This document shows positions 27,873 through 38,043 of a DNA stretch of 64,000 nt, piece after piece. The stretch comes from Streptomyces sp. HB132 (GTDB lineage: Bacteria > Actinomycetota > Actinomycetes > Streptomycetales > Streptomycetaceae), in NCBI RefSeq assembly GCF_016909575.1, contig NZ_JAFBGA010000002.1:372001-436000 (forward strand), given 5' to 3'. The notes under the pieces are model-generated. The model was not told the DNA's origin and searched no databases. It was given only the letters and a program-made list of their open reading frames with translations. Position 1 is the first letter of the stretch; the number at the start of each line of letters is the position of its first letter. The position numbers and the translations under genes are program-made.

Positions 27873-28853
27873 TCAGTACGCCAGCGAGCGGTCGACGGCG
27901 TCGAGCACCCGGTCGAGACCCGGAAGGTACTCGTCCTCGAGCCTGGCCGGCGGGTAGGGGGCGTGATAGCCGCCGACCCTCAGCACCGGCGCTTCGAGAT
28001 GGTAGAAGCAGCGCTCCGTGATCCGGGCCGCGATCTCGGCCCCCGAGCCGTAGAACACGGGCGCCTCGTGGACCACCACGAGCCGGCCCGTCTTCTCGAC
28101 CGACGCCTGCACGGCGTCGAAGTCGATCGGGGACATCGACCGCAGGTCCAGGACCTCGATCGACTTGCCCTCCTCCTGCGCCGCGGCGGCGGCCTCCAGA
28201 CAGACCTTCACCATCGGGCCGTACGCGACCAGCGTGAGGTCGCCGCCCTCACGGGCCACGGCGGCCTTGTGGAGCGGGCCGGGGATGGACTCGGTGTCGA
28301 GCTCCCCCTTGTCCCAGTAACGCCGCTTGGGCTCGAAGAAGATGATCGGATCGTCGCTCTGGACGGCCTGCTGCATCATCCAGTAGGCATCGCTCGCGTT
28401 GGACGGCGAGACGACCTTCAGGCCGGCCACGTGCGCGAACAGCGCCTCGGGCGACTCGCTGTGGTGCTCGACGGCACCGATGCCGCCGCCGTACGGGATC
28501 CGGACGACGACCGGCAGTTTGATCTTGCCGAGCGAACGGGCGTGCATCTTGGCGAGCTGCGTGACGATCTGGTCGTACGCGGGGAAGACGAAGCCGTCGA
28601 ACTGGATCTCGACCACCGGGCGGTAGCCGCGCAGGGCGAGGCCGATCGCCGTGCCGACGATGCCGGACTCGGCGAGCGGGGTGTCGATGACCCGGTCCTC
28701 GCCGAAGTCCTTCTGCAGCCCGTCCGTGATCCGGAAGACCCCGCCGAGCTTGCCGACGTCCTCACCCATGATCAGGACCTTGGGGTCGGTCTCCAGAGCC
28801 TTGCGCAGCGACTCGTTGAGCGCCTTCGCGATGGACATCTTCTCAGCGGCCAT
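27873..28853 (-). CDS. bkdB: Branched-chain 2-oxoacid dehydrogenase E1 beta, copy 1
   Basis: 326 residues. Transketolase pyrimidine-binding domain (about 5-180, MGEDVGKLGGVFRITDGL) and C-terminal transketolase domain (about 195-320, EVLDLRSMSPIDFDAV). Together with E1alpha it decarboxylates 2-oxoisovalerate and similar acids from valine, leucine and isoleucine, giving starter units for branched fatty acids and polyketides. Two bases separate it from the E1alpha stop, and GGAGG precedes the ATG. Confidence 0.94.
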   Translation of the reverse strand: MAAEKMSIAKALNESLRKALETDPKVLIMGEDVGKLGGVFRITDGLQKDFGEDRVIDTPLAESGIVGTAIGLALRGYRPVVEIQFDGFVFPAYDQIVTQLAKMHARSLGKIKLPVVVRIPYGGGIGAVEHHSESPEALFAHVAGLKVVSPSNASDAYWMMQQAVQSDDPIIFFEPKRRYWDKGELDTESIPGPLHKAAVAREGGDLTLVAYGPMVKVCLEAAAAAQEEGKSIEVLDLRSMSPIDFDAVQASVEKTGRLVVVHEAPVFYGSGAEIAARITERCFYHLEAPVLRVGGYHAPYPPARLEDEYLPGLDRVLDAVDRSLAY

Positions 28854-28855
28854 GG

Positions 28856-30016
28856 CTAGTTGCCCTCCTCGGCGAACGATGCCTGGTAGGCGGCGAACTG
28901 GGCGCGCTCCTCGTCGACGAGCGGATTGCCGTCGGCGTAGGCGTGGTCGAAGATCGCCAGCCGGTCCGGTTCGGGCATGGCCCGCACGACTTCACGCACC
29001 CGCTTGCCGAGGGTCTCGCTCTCCTCCTCCAGCGCGGTGAAGTACGCCGCGTCGGCGAGGCCCTGCTTCTCCAGATAGGCGCGCAGCCGCAGGATCGGGT
29101 CCTTGGCCTCCCAGGCGGCCCGCTCCTCGTCGGCCCGGTACTTGGTCGGGTCGTCCGAGGTGGTGTGGGCACCCATCCGGTACGTGAACGCCTCGACGAG
29201 GGTGGGCCCCTCGCCCCGGCGCGCACGCTCCAGTGCCGACCTGGTGACGGCCAGGCAGGCAAGTACGTCGTTGCCGTCGACCCTGACGCCTGGGAAACCG
29301 AAGCCCTGTGCGCGCTGGTAGAGCGGCACACGCGTCTGCTTCTCGGTCGGCTCGGAGATCGCCCACTGGTTGTTCTGGCAGAAGAAGACGACGGGGGCGT
29401 TGTAGACGGCGGAGAAGGTGAACGCCTCGGCGACATCGCCCTGGCTGGAGGCACCGTCACCGAAGTACGCGATCACGGCGGAGTCCGCGCCGTCCTTGGC
29501 GACGCCCATGGCGTAGCCGGTGGCGTGCAGCGTCTGCGATCCGATGACGATCGTGTACAGGTGGAAGTTGTTGGTGTTCGGGTCCCAGCCACCGTGGTTC
29601 ACACCGCGGAACATCCCGAGCAGATTGGTCGGGTCGACACCCCGGCACCAGGCGACGCCGTGCTCCCGGTAGGTCGGGAAGACGTAGTCGTCGTCGCGCA
29701 GCGCCCGGCCGGAGCCGATCTGCGCGGCCTCCTGGCCCAGCAGCGAGGCCCAGAGGCCCAGCTCGCCCTGGCGCTGCAGCGCCGTGGCCTCGGCGTCGAA
29801 GCGCCGGGTCAGGACCATGTCCCGGTAGAGGCCGCGGAGCTCGTCCGGGCTCAGGTCGATCTCGAAGTCCGGGTGCTCGACGCGCTCGCCCTCGGGCGTC
29901 AGCAGCTGTACCAGCTCGGGGCCGGAACCCTCCTGCGTCTTCGCGGGCGTCTTCGCGGCGCTGGTCCGCTTGCTGCTGCGTCGCGGTTTGCGCGCGGCAG
30001 TGCTCTCCACGGTCAC
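28856..30016 (-). CDS. bkdA: Branched-chain 2-oxoacid dehydrogenase E1 alpha, copy 1
   Basis: 386 residues. A basic Ala/Lys-rich N-terminus precedes the dehydrogenase E1 domain. The thiamine diphosphate motif runs from GDGASSQGD to the following Gln-Asn-Asn (about residues 190-225). GTG at 30016 is supported by GGAGGAG 8 bases upstream; an upstream extension has no ribosome site. First gene of its operon; promoter in the A+T-richer 30017-30345 region. Confidence 0.94.
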   Translation of the reverse strand: MTVESTAARKPRRSSKRTSAAKTPAKTQEGSGPELVQLLTPEGERVEHPDFEIDLSPDELRGLYRDMVLTRRFDAEATALQRQGELGLWASLLGQEAAQIGSGRALRDDDYVFPTYREHGVAWCRGVDPTNLLGMFRGVNHGGWDPNTNNFHLYTIVIGSQTLHATGYAMGVAKDGADSAVIAYFGDGASSQGDVAEAFTFSAVYNAPVVFFCQNNQWAISEPTEKQTRVPLYQRAQGFGFPGVRVDGNDVLACLAVTRSALERARRGEGPTLVEAFTYRMGAHTTSDDPTKYRADEERAAWEAKDPILRLRAYLEKQGLADAAYFTALEEESETLGKRVREVVRAMPEPDRLAIFDHAYADGNPLVDEERAQFAAYQASFAEEGN

Positions 30017-30345
30017 GTGCGTGCTCCTCCGTCGGTCCGGCCCCCGGGATGGCCGGGAAGCCAGTGCGGCTCGCCTGTGTCCGGACCCGTGCACGGGGTG
30101 GGTGCCGCTCGGCCGGGAACAGGCGTGACAGGTGCCCCGGCGAGCGTCCTGTCATAAGCACGTTACCCAGTGCATCGCACAACTGCGAAACACCTTGTGA
30201 CCTGCAATTTTGCTTGGATTTCCAAGTAAATCGCGAAAAACGCGAACTCCCGCTGGTCACAGCACTGGTAACAGCCTGGCAGGCGGCCGGAACAACGGCA
30301 CGTTATCCCGGCCGGCAGCCGCAGGGAAGGGCAGAGGACCAGGGA
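30017..30345. promoter_or_regulatory. Divergent regulatory region of bkd operon 1 and the response regulator
   Basis: 329 bases without a gene. It is locally A+T-rich for this genome (about 30200-30245). Two palindromes adjoin: CTTGG-ATTT-CCAAG flanked by TTT and AAA (30209-30230) and TCGCG-AAAAA-CGCGA (30231-30245). Either could be an operator; I cannot assign the protein, although an Lrp-type or response-regulator site is plausible. Confidence 0.6.
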
Positions 30346-31023
30346 GTGTGTGAGACTGCGAATGTGCGCGAAGAAGGAAAAATCACGGTATTCCTACTCG
30401 ATGATCACGAAGTCGTCCGGCGTGGGGTTCACGAACTGCTGGCCGCGGAGGAGGGCATCGAGGTCGTCGGCGAGGCCGGCACCGCCGCGGACGCGCTCGC
30501 ACGGATCCCGGCGACCAGGCCCGACGTCGCCGTCCTTGACGTGCGGCTGCCGGACGGCAGCGGGGTGGAGGTCTGCCGCGAGGTCCGTTCCCGGGACGAG
30601 AGCATCAAGTGCCTGATGCTCACTTCGTACGCCGATGACGAGGCCCTCTTCGACGCGATCATGGCGGGCGCCTCGGGCTACGTACTGAAGGCCATCCGCG
30701 GCAACGAGCTGCTCAGCGCGGTGCGCGACGTGGCGGCCGGCAAATCCCTGCTGGACCCCGCAGCCACCGCCCGCGTGCTGGAACGGCTGCGCGAGGGCAA
30801 GGACGGCAAGTCCGACGACCGGCTCTCGGGGCTGACCGACCAGGAGCGCAGGATCCTCGATCTGATCGGCGAGGGGCTGACCAACCGGGTGATCGGTGAG
30901 CGGCTGCACCTCGCCGAGAAGACCATCAAGAACTACGTCTCCAGCCTGCTCTCCAAGCTGGGCATGGAACGGCGCTCCCAGGCGGCCGCGTACGTGGCGA
31001 GACTCCAGGCCGAGAAGCGCTGA
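30346..31023 (+). CDS. NarL/LuxR-type response regulator (DevR/DosR-like), orphan
   Basis: 225 residues. The receiver domain (about 12-130) has [12 protein letters not shown] with the acidic pair, phospho-acceptor Asp in [13 protein letters not shown], and KA at the usual switch Lys. The LuxR helix-turn-helix (about 160-220) reads [25 protein letters not shown]. No kinase gene adjoins. It resembles the DosR-like orphan regulator at the equivalent S. coelicolor locus (from memory SCO3818, linked to antibiotic regulation). GTG at 30346 is chosen for the GAGG 8 bases upstream; GTG at 30364 is the alternative. Confidence 0.88.
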   Translation: MCETANVREEGKITVFLLDDHEVVRRGVHELLAAEEGIEVVGEAGTAADALARIPATRPDVAVLDVRLPDGSGVEVCREVRSRDESIKCLMLTSYADDEALFDAIMAGASGYVLKAIRGNELLSAVRDVAAGKSLLDPAATARVLERLREGKDGKSDDRLSGLTDQERRILDLIGEGLTNRVIGERLHLAEKTIKNYVSSLLSKLGMERRSQAAAYVARLQAEKR

Positions 31024-31137
31024 GCGGGCGGGGCGGGCCCCGGGTCCGCCCGACGGCGGCCCCGGGGGACTTAGGTCCTGACCCGCCGGGGGCTGCGGAC
31101 CCTTACACCGCCCCTACCCGTGCCGGAGAGTGGTGGC

Positions 31138-31632
31138 ATGTTTTCTTCCCGCCCCTCCGACACCGGAACCGCGACGGGGTCCGGCTCCTCCGGCCCTTCG
31201 GGTCCTGCGGGTTCTCCCGGTTCCGTCACGGACAGGCTCCGCGCCGTCGAGCTGCTCGGCAGCGTCCGGTACGGCCGCATGGCCATGAGCATGCGAGCCC
31301 TGCCGTTCCTGGCGGTGGCCCGGCACCTGGTGATCGAGGGCCGGGTCGTCCTGCGGATGCACAGGGGGCTCGGCTTCCACGAGTCCTGCGACGGGAGCGT
31401 CGTCGCCTACGGGGCGGACAACTTCAGCACCCCCGCGTCAGGGGGCGTGGAAGACCTCTGGTCGGTGCAGTTCACCGGTCCGGTCGAGATCGTGCATCCG
31501 GCCCCCGACCACCGGGAACGCTTCGGAACCGGCCCGGCTGAGGTGAACGGCGAACACTTCGACCCCGTGTATCTGAGGCTCGATCCACGCATCGCCCATA
31601 TGCACACTCTGGCCTTCGACGCAAGCCCGTAA
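31138..31632 (+). CDS. Pyridoxamine 5'-phosphate oxidase-like split-barrel protein
   Basis: 164 residues. A Gly/Ser/Pro-rich leader (about 1-30) precedes an FMN-binding split barrel: LGSVRYGRMAMSMRALPFLAVARHLVIEG, a ligand-contacting segment, then LWSVQFTGPVEIV. The pattern belongs to the flavin/F420-type PNPOx-like family rather than true PdxH; cofactor and substrate are unknown. ATG at 31138 is preferred over GTG at 31120 because GGAGAG is 8 bases upstream. Confidence 0.82.
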   Translation: MFSSRPSDTGTATGSGSSGPSGPAGSPGSVTDRLRAVELLGSVRYGRMAMSMRALPFLAVARHLVIEGRVVLRMHRGLGFHESCDGSVVAYGADNFSTPASGGVEDLWSVQFTGPVEIVHPAPDHRERFGTGPAEVNGEHFDPVYLRLDPRIAHMHTLAFDASP

Positions 31633-31657
31633 GGGCAGACACGTAGCGTCACCTAAC

Positions 31658-32713
31658 ATGTGGCGAGTGCTGCGCTCATCTGTGACCCTCCCACCTGTCC
31701 CTCCGGTCGGCGAGGTGCTGCGCCGCTACCCTGACGCCGGTGTGCCCCTAGCCTGCGAACCGCTCAACAAGGGCCTGCTCAACCACGGTTATCGCGTGTC
31801 GACCACCCGCGGTTCGTACTTCCTCAAGCACCACCTCGACAAGCACCACCTCGACGATGCCAGCGGCGACCACGCCACGATCGTCCGGCAGCACCGGGCG
31901 ACCCAGCAGTTGCACTCGCTCGGTGTGCCGGTCGCCCCTCCCCTCGCGGACACACAGGGTGACACGGTCACGGTGATCGACGGGCAGCACTACGCCCTGC
32001 ACCGCTGGGTGGACGGCCTCCATCGGGACGGCGCCCAGCTGACGACCGCCCAGTCGCGTCGGCTCGGCGCCCTCCTCGGTACCGTGCACATGGGTCTGGA
32101 GCAGGTGATGGAGTCGGATCCGCCGCCTCCGGTCCGAGGCCGGAGCCCGGATCCCGCCGATACGTTCACGCTGATCGACGAGTTGCTGACGGAGGCCCGG
32201 CGGCTGGGCCCGCGCGACGCGTTCGACGAGCTCGCCGTGCACCGTCTCGTCGAGCGCCGCGCCCTGCTGGAACAGCACGCGCACCGCCGTCCGCCCACGC
32301 CCGAGGGCTCGGCGAGAGGATGGGTGCACGGCGACTTCCACCCGCTCAATCTGCTCTACCGGGGCGCCGACCCTGTCGCGATCGTGGACTGGGACAGGCT
32401 CGGCGTGCAGCCGCGCGCGGAGGAGGCCGTACGGGCCGCGGCGATCTTCTTCGTCCGGCCGGACGGGGAGCTGGCGCTGGAGAAGGTGCGGGCGTACGCC
32501 CGCGCCTACCGCCGGTCGGCGGGCGCCGGGGCGGCCGAGCTGGCGGCGGCGGTGCACCGGGTCTGGTGGGAGCGCCTCAACGACTTCTGGATACTGCGCT
32601 GGCGCTACCGCCTGCACGACCGCAGGGCCGACCCGCAGTTCCCTGCGGTGTCGGCCCTGGCGGTGTGGTGGACGCGCCGTTACGAGGCGGTCGGCGAGGC
32701 CTTCACGGGGTGA
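31658..32713 (+). CDS. Aminoglycoside phosphotransferase-fold kinase (APH family)
   Basis: 351 residues with the protein-kinase-like APH fold. Nucleotide-side residues occur in GYRVSTTRGSYFLKHH. The catalytic loop is HGDFHPLNLLY near 225 and the metal Asp lies in VAIVDWDR near 245. Members phosphorylate small hydroxyl compounds such as antibiotics, choline, homoserine or fructosamine; this one cannot be assigned. Resistance should not be assumed. A duplicated HHLDKHHLD segment lies near residue 50. It follows the PNPOx-like gene by 25 bases, so co-transcription is likely. Confidence 0.85.
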   Translation: MWRVLRSSVTLPPVPPVGEVLRRYPDAGVPLACEPLNKGLLNHGYRVSTTRGSYFLKHHLDKHHLDDASGDHATIVRQHRATQQLHSLGVPVAPPLADTQGDTVTVIDGQHYALHRWVDGLHRDGAQLTTAQSRRLGALLGTVHMGLEQVMESDPPPPVRGRSPDPADTFTLIDELLTEARRLGPRDAFDELAVHRLVERRALLEQHAHRRPPTPEGSARGWVHGDFHPLNLLYRGADPVAIVDWDRLGVQPRAEEAVRAAAIFFVRPDGELALEKVRAYARAYRRSAGAGAAELAAAVHRVWWERLNDFWILRWRYRLHDRRADPQFPAVSALAVWWTRRYEAVGEAFTG

Positions 32714-32772
32714 GGCCCTCGCCCGCACCGCCGTAGTGACGCCGAGCGTCCCACGGGAGTGGTCCGGCGTAC

Positions 32773-34377
<1,605 letters not shown>

Positions 34378-34670
34378 CAGTCCTCGCCGTCGTTTCTGTC
34401 CGCGCGTCCGCGGGTTCTCACGGTGCTTTGCTGCATTGCCACGTCACGCTACAGCCTCTGTGGGACACACCGGTTTTCAGAGTGACGGGCCATCCAATCG
34501 GCTCGCGCGCCGTACACGCAAATTGCATGCGCTTCCTGTAACGCTTCCGAGACGCTTCTTGTGCGTAGGGTCACGGAACGGGCACCTGGCTTGACGTGTC
34601 GTACCCCTCGGGCAGACTGGCCGATAACAGGGATGATCGCGTCCGTCGGGCGCCGAGGGGGATGCAAGTC

Positions 34671-36293
34671 ATGAGCCACGACGGCGCACAGGGGCGCTAC
34701 GCGGGCGGTTCCGTGGCCGGCGGCCGCTACCAGCTGCGCGACCTGCTCGGCGAAGGCGGCATGGCGTCCGTCTACCTCGCGTACGACTCCGCCCTGGACC
34801 GGCAGGTCGCCATCAAGACGCTGCACACGGAGCTGGGGCGTGAGCAGTCCTTCCGCGAGCGGTTCCGGCGCGAGGCACAGGCCGTCGCCAAGCTGCAGCA
34901 CACCAACATCGTCTCGGTGTTCGACACGGGCGAGGACGAGCTCGGCGGCGCGCTGATGCCGTACATCGTCATGGAGTACGTCGAGGGGCAGCCGCTCGGC
35001 TCCGTGCTCCAGTCGGACATCCAGCAGCACGGCGCGATGCCGGCGGACAAGGCACTCAAGGTGACGGCCGATGTGCTGGCCGCCCTGGAGACCAGCCACG
35101 AGATGGGCCTGGTCCACCGCGACATCAAGCCCGGCAACGTGATGATGACCAAGCGCGGCGTCGTCAAGGTGATGGACTTCGGCATCGCCCGGGCCATGCA
35201 GTCGGGCGTGACGTCGATGACGCAGACCGGCATGGTCGTCGGCACCCCGCAGTACCTCTCCCCCGAGCAGGCGCTCGGCCGCGGCGTCGACGCGCGCTCC
35301 GACCTGTACTCGGTCGGCATCATGCTCTTCCAGCTGCTCACGGGCCGCATCCCGTTCGATGCGGACTCGCCGCTCGCCATCGCGTACGCGCATGTGCAGG
35401 AGGAGCCTGTCGCCCCGTCGAGCATCAACCGCTCGGTCACGCCCGCGATGGACGCCCTGGTCGCCCGGGCGCTGAAGAAGAACCCGAACGAGCGCTTCCC
35501 GAGCGCCGCAGCGATGCAGGACGAGATCGCGCGCGTGCTGAGCGCGAACGGCCCCGCAGGCGCTCCCGTGATCATCGGCGGCGGCACTCCGGCGAACAGC
35601 GGCTCGGGCGTCGGCTCGGCGGTCTTCCCGCCCGTCGACCAGGCCACCGCGCCACCGCACAGCGTGCAGACGCCGTACCAGCCGCAGCACCACCAGCCGG
35701 GCCCCTACGGCGCCCCGGCCCCGACTCCCACGCCGGGCTACGGCTACCCGCAGGCCTCTCAGCCGTACGGGACTCCTGCGCACCTGGGGCAGCAGTCCCC
35801 CCAGCCGTACACGATGTCCCCGCAGACGGCGGCCGGCTCCGGTGGCAACGGCGGCTCCAAGCGCAACATGCCGGTCGTCGTGGGGTCGATCGTGGTCGCC
35901 CTGGTCGCGATCGGTGGTCTGGTCGCCTTCCTGAACATGGACGGCAACTCGGAGAACGGCAAGGGCGGCGACCCGGGCTCCAGCGAGTCCTCCGCCGCCG
36001 ACGAGCACAAGCCCCCGGAGCGGAACCGGACGATGGACGAGGACGAGTGCACCGATCCCACGGAGGACTCGAACGACCCGGCCAAGGTCCAGGCCCCGAA
36101 CTTCGTCTACAAGGACATCATCTCCGCAAAGTCCTGTGCGGACGCGGCAGGCTGGACGGTCAAGGTCATCGAGGTGGAGGGCAACACCTACGCCGAGGAC
36201 CAGGTCATCGATCAGTTCCCGACCACGGGCACAGCCGTGCCCGAGCGGGGCGCCCACTTCGAACTGCGGATCGCGACGGGGGACCCGGCCTGA
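34671..36293 (+). CDS. Membrane Ser/Thr protein kinase with one PASTA-like domain
   Basis: 540 residues. Kinase domain (about 14-280) with LGEGGMASVYLAYD, VHRDIKPGNVMMTK and DFGIARAMQ. A Pro/Gln/Tyr-rich linker (about 300-395) leads to a membrane helix (about 402-422, VVVGSIVVALVAIGGLVAF). A single C-terminal PASTA-like repeat follows (about 470-537; VQAPNFVYKDIISAKSCADAAG). PASTA repeats bind peptidoglycan fragments, so it may sense the cell wall. ATG at 34671 is chosen for the GAGGGG 10 bases upstream; the ATG at 34662 is too close to that site. Confidence 0.93.
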   Translation: MSHDGAQGRYAGGSVAGGRYQLRDLLGEGGMASVYLAYDSALDRQVAIKTLHTELGREQSFRERFRREAQAVAKLQHTNIVSVFDTGEDELGGALMPYIVMEYVEGQPLGSVLQSDIQQHGAMPADKALKVTADVLAALETSHEMGLVHRDIKPGNVMMTKRGVVKVMDFGIARAMQSGVTSMTQTGMVVGTPQYLSPEQALGRGVDARSDLYSVGIMLFQLLTGRIPFDADSPLAIAYAHVQEEPVAPSSINRSVTPAMDALVARALKKNPNERFPSAAAMQDEIARVLSANGPAGAPVIIGGGTPANSGSGVGSAVFPPVDQATAPPHSVQTPYQPQHHQPGPYGAPAPTPTPGYGYPQASQPYGTPAHLGQQSPQPYTMSPQTAAGSGGNGGSKRNMPVVVGSIVVALVAIGGLVAFLNMDGNSENGKGGDPGSSESSAADEHKPPERNRTMDEDECTDPTEDSNDPAKVQAPNFVYKDIISAKSCADAAGWTVKVIEVEGNTYAEDQVIDQFPTTGTAVPERGAHFELRIATGDPA

Positions 36294-36312
36294 TCGGCCG
36301 CTCCTTCAGCTG

Positions 36313-36430
36313 TCCGCTTGCGGTGTCCGCTTCCGTCGTTCGATCGCGTCGTTCGCTTCCATGGTTCGCTTTCGCTTTCGCTTGCGGTGTCCGCTTCCAT
36401 GGTTCGCTTTCGCTTGCGTTGTCCGCGTCT
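36313..36430. repeat. Imperfect 38-bp tandem repeats, low G+C for the region
   Basis: Between the PASTA kinase stop and the next gene. A 24-base segment starting CGCTTCCATGGTTCGC occurs at 36354-36377 and again at 36392-36415. CGCTTGCGGTGTCCGCTTCC occurs at 36315 and 36379. The stretch is built almost wholly of TTCGCTT-like heptamers on the plus strand. Confidence 0.75.
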
Positions 36431-36526
36431 GCTGTTTTCGACAGGACTGATCCGGCACACGGATGAGATACGGCTCGCGAGCGCCTTCGGGATGCCGGAC
36501 ATATCTGGGCGTGTGACGCTGATCTC

Positions 36527-37063
36527 ATGCCTCCAGGACTCCTGGCTCCACGGTCGTCACGGTGCGTCGCCTGCCTGGTGATGGTGGTCGGCGTGGCATT
36601 CGGACCCACCACGTGGGCACACGGAGACGGCGGAGCGACGACGTCCGCCCAGCCGGGCCACCTCGTAGCAGCGGAACCCGCGGGCTCTCCCACCCCCACC
36701 GCGAGCTCGTCCTCCGAGGAGTCGCCCCTGGCCGGGCGGCAGGCCGGGGAGGGCAGGGCGCGGCCCGGACGGTCGCTCGCCCCGCTGAAGGTCTCCGACT
36801 CCGAAACGGCGGGAGCCGACACCGCGGCGGACGAGACCGCGGCGGACCAGATGCCGCCGGATCCGGATCCTGTCGAGGTACCCGCGTTCACACCGCCACC
36901 CGAGGCGTTTCCGGAGCCGGGTGAGGCGGCACGGCAACGGCAGCGGCAGGCGCTTGACGAGCCCGCTCTGCGGCATGTGCGAGACGCTTCGCTGGGCAGC
37001 GGCATCGCCCTGGTCGGGCTGGGGCTGGCGTTTCTGGCGTTCCGCATGCGCCGGGCGCACTGA
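36527..37063 (+). CDS. Secreted or membrane-anchored protein of unknown function
   Basis: 178 residues, family not recognised. An N-terminal signal-like segment (about 12-32, CVACLVMVVGVAFGPTTWA), a low-complexity middle rich in Ala, Glu, Pro and Thr (about 35-140), and a C-terminal membrane helix (about 155-172, GSGIALVGLGLAFLAFRMRR) with positive residues after it. The topology suggests an exposed acidic linker held at the membrane by its C-terminus. It lies between the PASTA kinase and the proteasome activator genes. Start is ATG at 36527. Confidence 0.65.
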   Translation: MPPGLLAPRSSRCVACLVMVVGVAFGPTTWAHGDGGATTSAQPGHLVAAEPAGSPTPTASSSSEESPLAGRQAGEGRARPGRSLAPLKVSDSETAGADTAADETAADQMPPDPDPVEVPAFTPPPEAFPEPGEAARQRQRQALDEPALRHVRDASLGSGIALVGLGLAFLAFRMRRAH

Positions 37064-37228
37064 CCTGGCCGACTTCGCGTCCCCTGGTGGCCGGTGCCCT
37101 CGGTGCTCGGCCCTCGGTGCCGCGTCCTCGGTGCCGCGCCCTGACATCCCGGCGCTCGGGACGGGGGTGATCATCCTTTTCCGGGGGCACCACCATGTGG
37201 TGAGGGCTGTGTGCGAGACAATGGCGTC

Positions 37229-37777
37229 ATGGAGATGCCGAGGAATGAACGGTCGCAGGAGCACCCCCAAGTCCTCGTGGTGGGGCAGGACGGAATGGCC
37301 ATCGGCGGTGGTGGCGGTGACGACGAGTCGCGCGAGGTCCCGGTGACGGAGATGGTCGAGCAGCCCGCGAAGGTCATGCGCATCGGCAGCATGATCAAAC
37401 AGCTTCTGGAAGAGGTCAGGGCGGCTCCTCTCGACGAGGCGAGCCGGGTCAGGCTGAAGGAGATCCACGCGAGCTCGGTGAAGGAGCTCGAGGACGGTCT
37501 GGCGCCGGAACTCGTGGAGGAGCTGGAGCGACTCTCGCTGCCCTTCACCGAGGAGTCCGTCCCCTCCGAAGCTGAGCTGCGGATCGCGCAGGCCCAGCTG
37601 GTCGGCTGGCTGGAGGGCCTCTTCCACGGCATTCAGACGGCGCTGTTCGCGCAGCAGATGGCGGCCCGTGCGCAGCTCGAGTCCATGCGCCGCGCCCTTC
37701 CTCCGGGCGTCGGCCATGAGGACGAGGAAGGTGGCGTCGATCCGCACGGCCCGGCGCGTTCCGGCCCGTATCTGTAG
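37229..37777 (+). CDS. bpa: Bacterial proteasome activator
   Basis: 182 residues. Helical core (about 38-155, RIGSMIKQLLEEVRAAPLDEASRVRLKEI to LVGWLEGLFHGIQTALFAQQM) of the Bpa/PafE family (DUF2587). Bpa forms a dodecameric ring that opens the actinobacterial 20S proteasome without ATP or Pup. The C-terminal GPYL corresponds to the GQYL tail that docks into the proteasome alpha ring in Mycobacterium. The proteasome genes are not in this window. Start is ATG at 37229; GTG at 37211 is possible. Confidence 0.92.
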   Translation: MEMPRNERSQEHPQVLVVGQDGMAIGGGGGDDESREVPVTEMVEQPAKVMRIGSMIKQLLEEVRAAPLDEASRVRLKEIHASSVKELEDGLAPELVEELERLSLPFTEESVPSEAELRIAQAQLVGWLEGLFHGIQTALFAQQMAARAQLESMRRALPPGVGHEDEEGGVDPHGPARSGPYL

Positions 37778-37809
37778 CACCCGTCCTCCACCGACCGCGG
37801 TACGCACCG

Positions 37810-37848
37810 GGGCCCGGCACACGCGATGTCGCGATGTGTGCCGGGCCC
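37810..37848 (+). terminator. bpa terminator
   Basis: GGGCCCGGCACAC at 37810-37822 pairs perfectly with 37836-37848 around a 13-base loop, 32 bases after the stop codon. Confidence 0.85.
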
Positions 37849-37959
37849 GCAGCGTTTGTCCGTGGTCGTTGAACGCGGCCCACGCCTCAGGCCGTCTCGA
37901 CGTGGCGCCGACTCGTGTCTGCCCGCCGACGCGCGGCGCCTGCTCGCGTCAGGCCTGCT

Positions 37960-38042
37960 CCGACGTGTGACACGTACTCGAGACAGCCCTGCCGGCGTGC
38001 GGCGCCGGCTCGCATCGCTGCTCGACGTGCGGCGCCGGCAAC
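37960..38042. repeat. Short direct repeats around GTGCGGCGCCGGC
   Basis: GTGCGGCGCCGGC appears twice (about 37996 and 38030), each preceded by similar CTCGxxAC-type segments, just downstream of the quinone reductase stop. The second half is itself a GCCGGC-type palindrome. They may be terminator remnants. Confidence 0.45.
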
Positions 38043-38043
38043 G

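Noticed and set aside
31658..32713. Aminoglycoside resistance gene
   Set aside because: The APH fold is shared by many metabolic kinases. The sequence does not show subgroup-specific motifs, and the neighbours give no resistance context.
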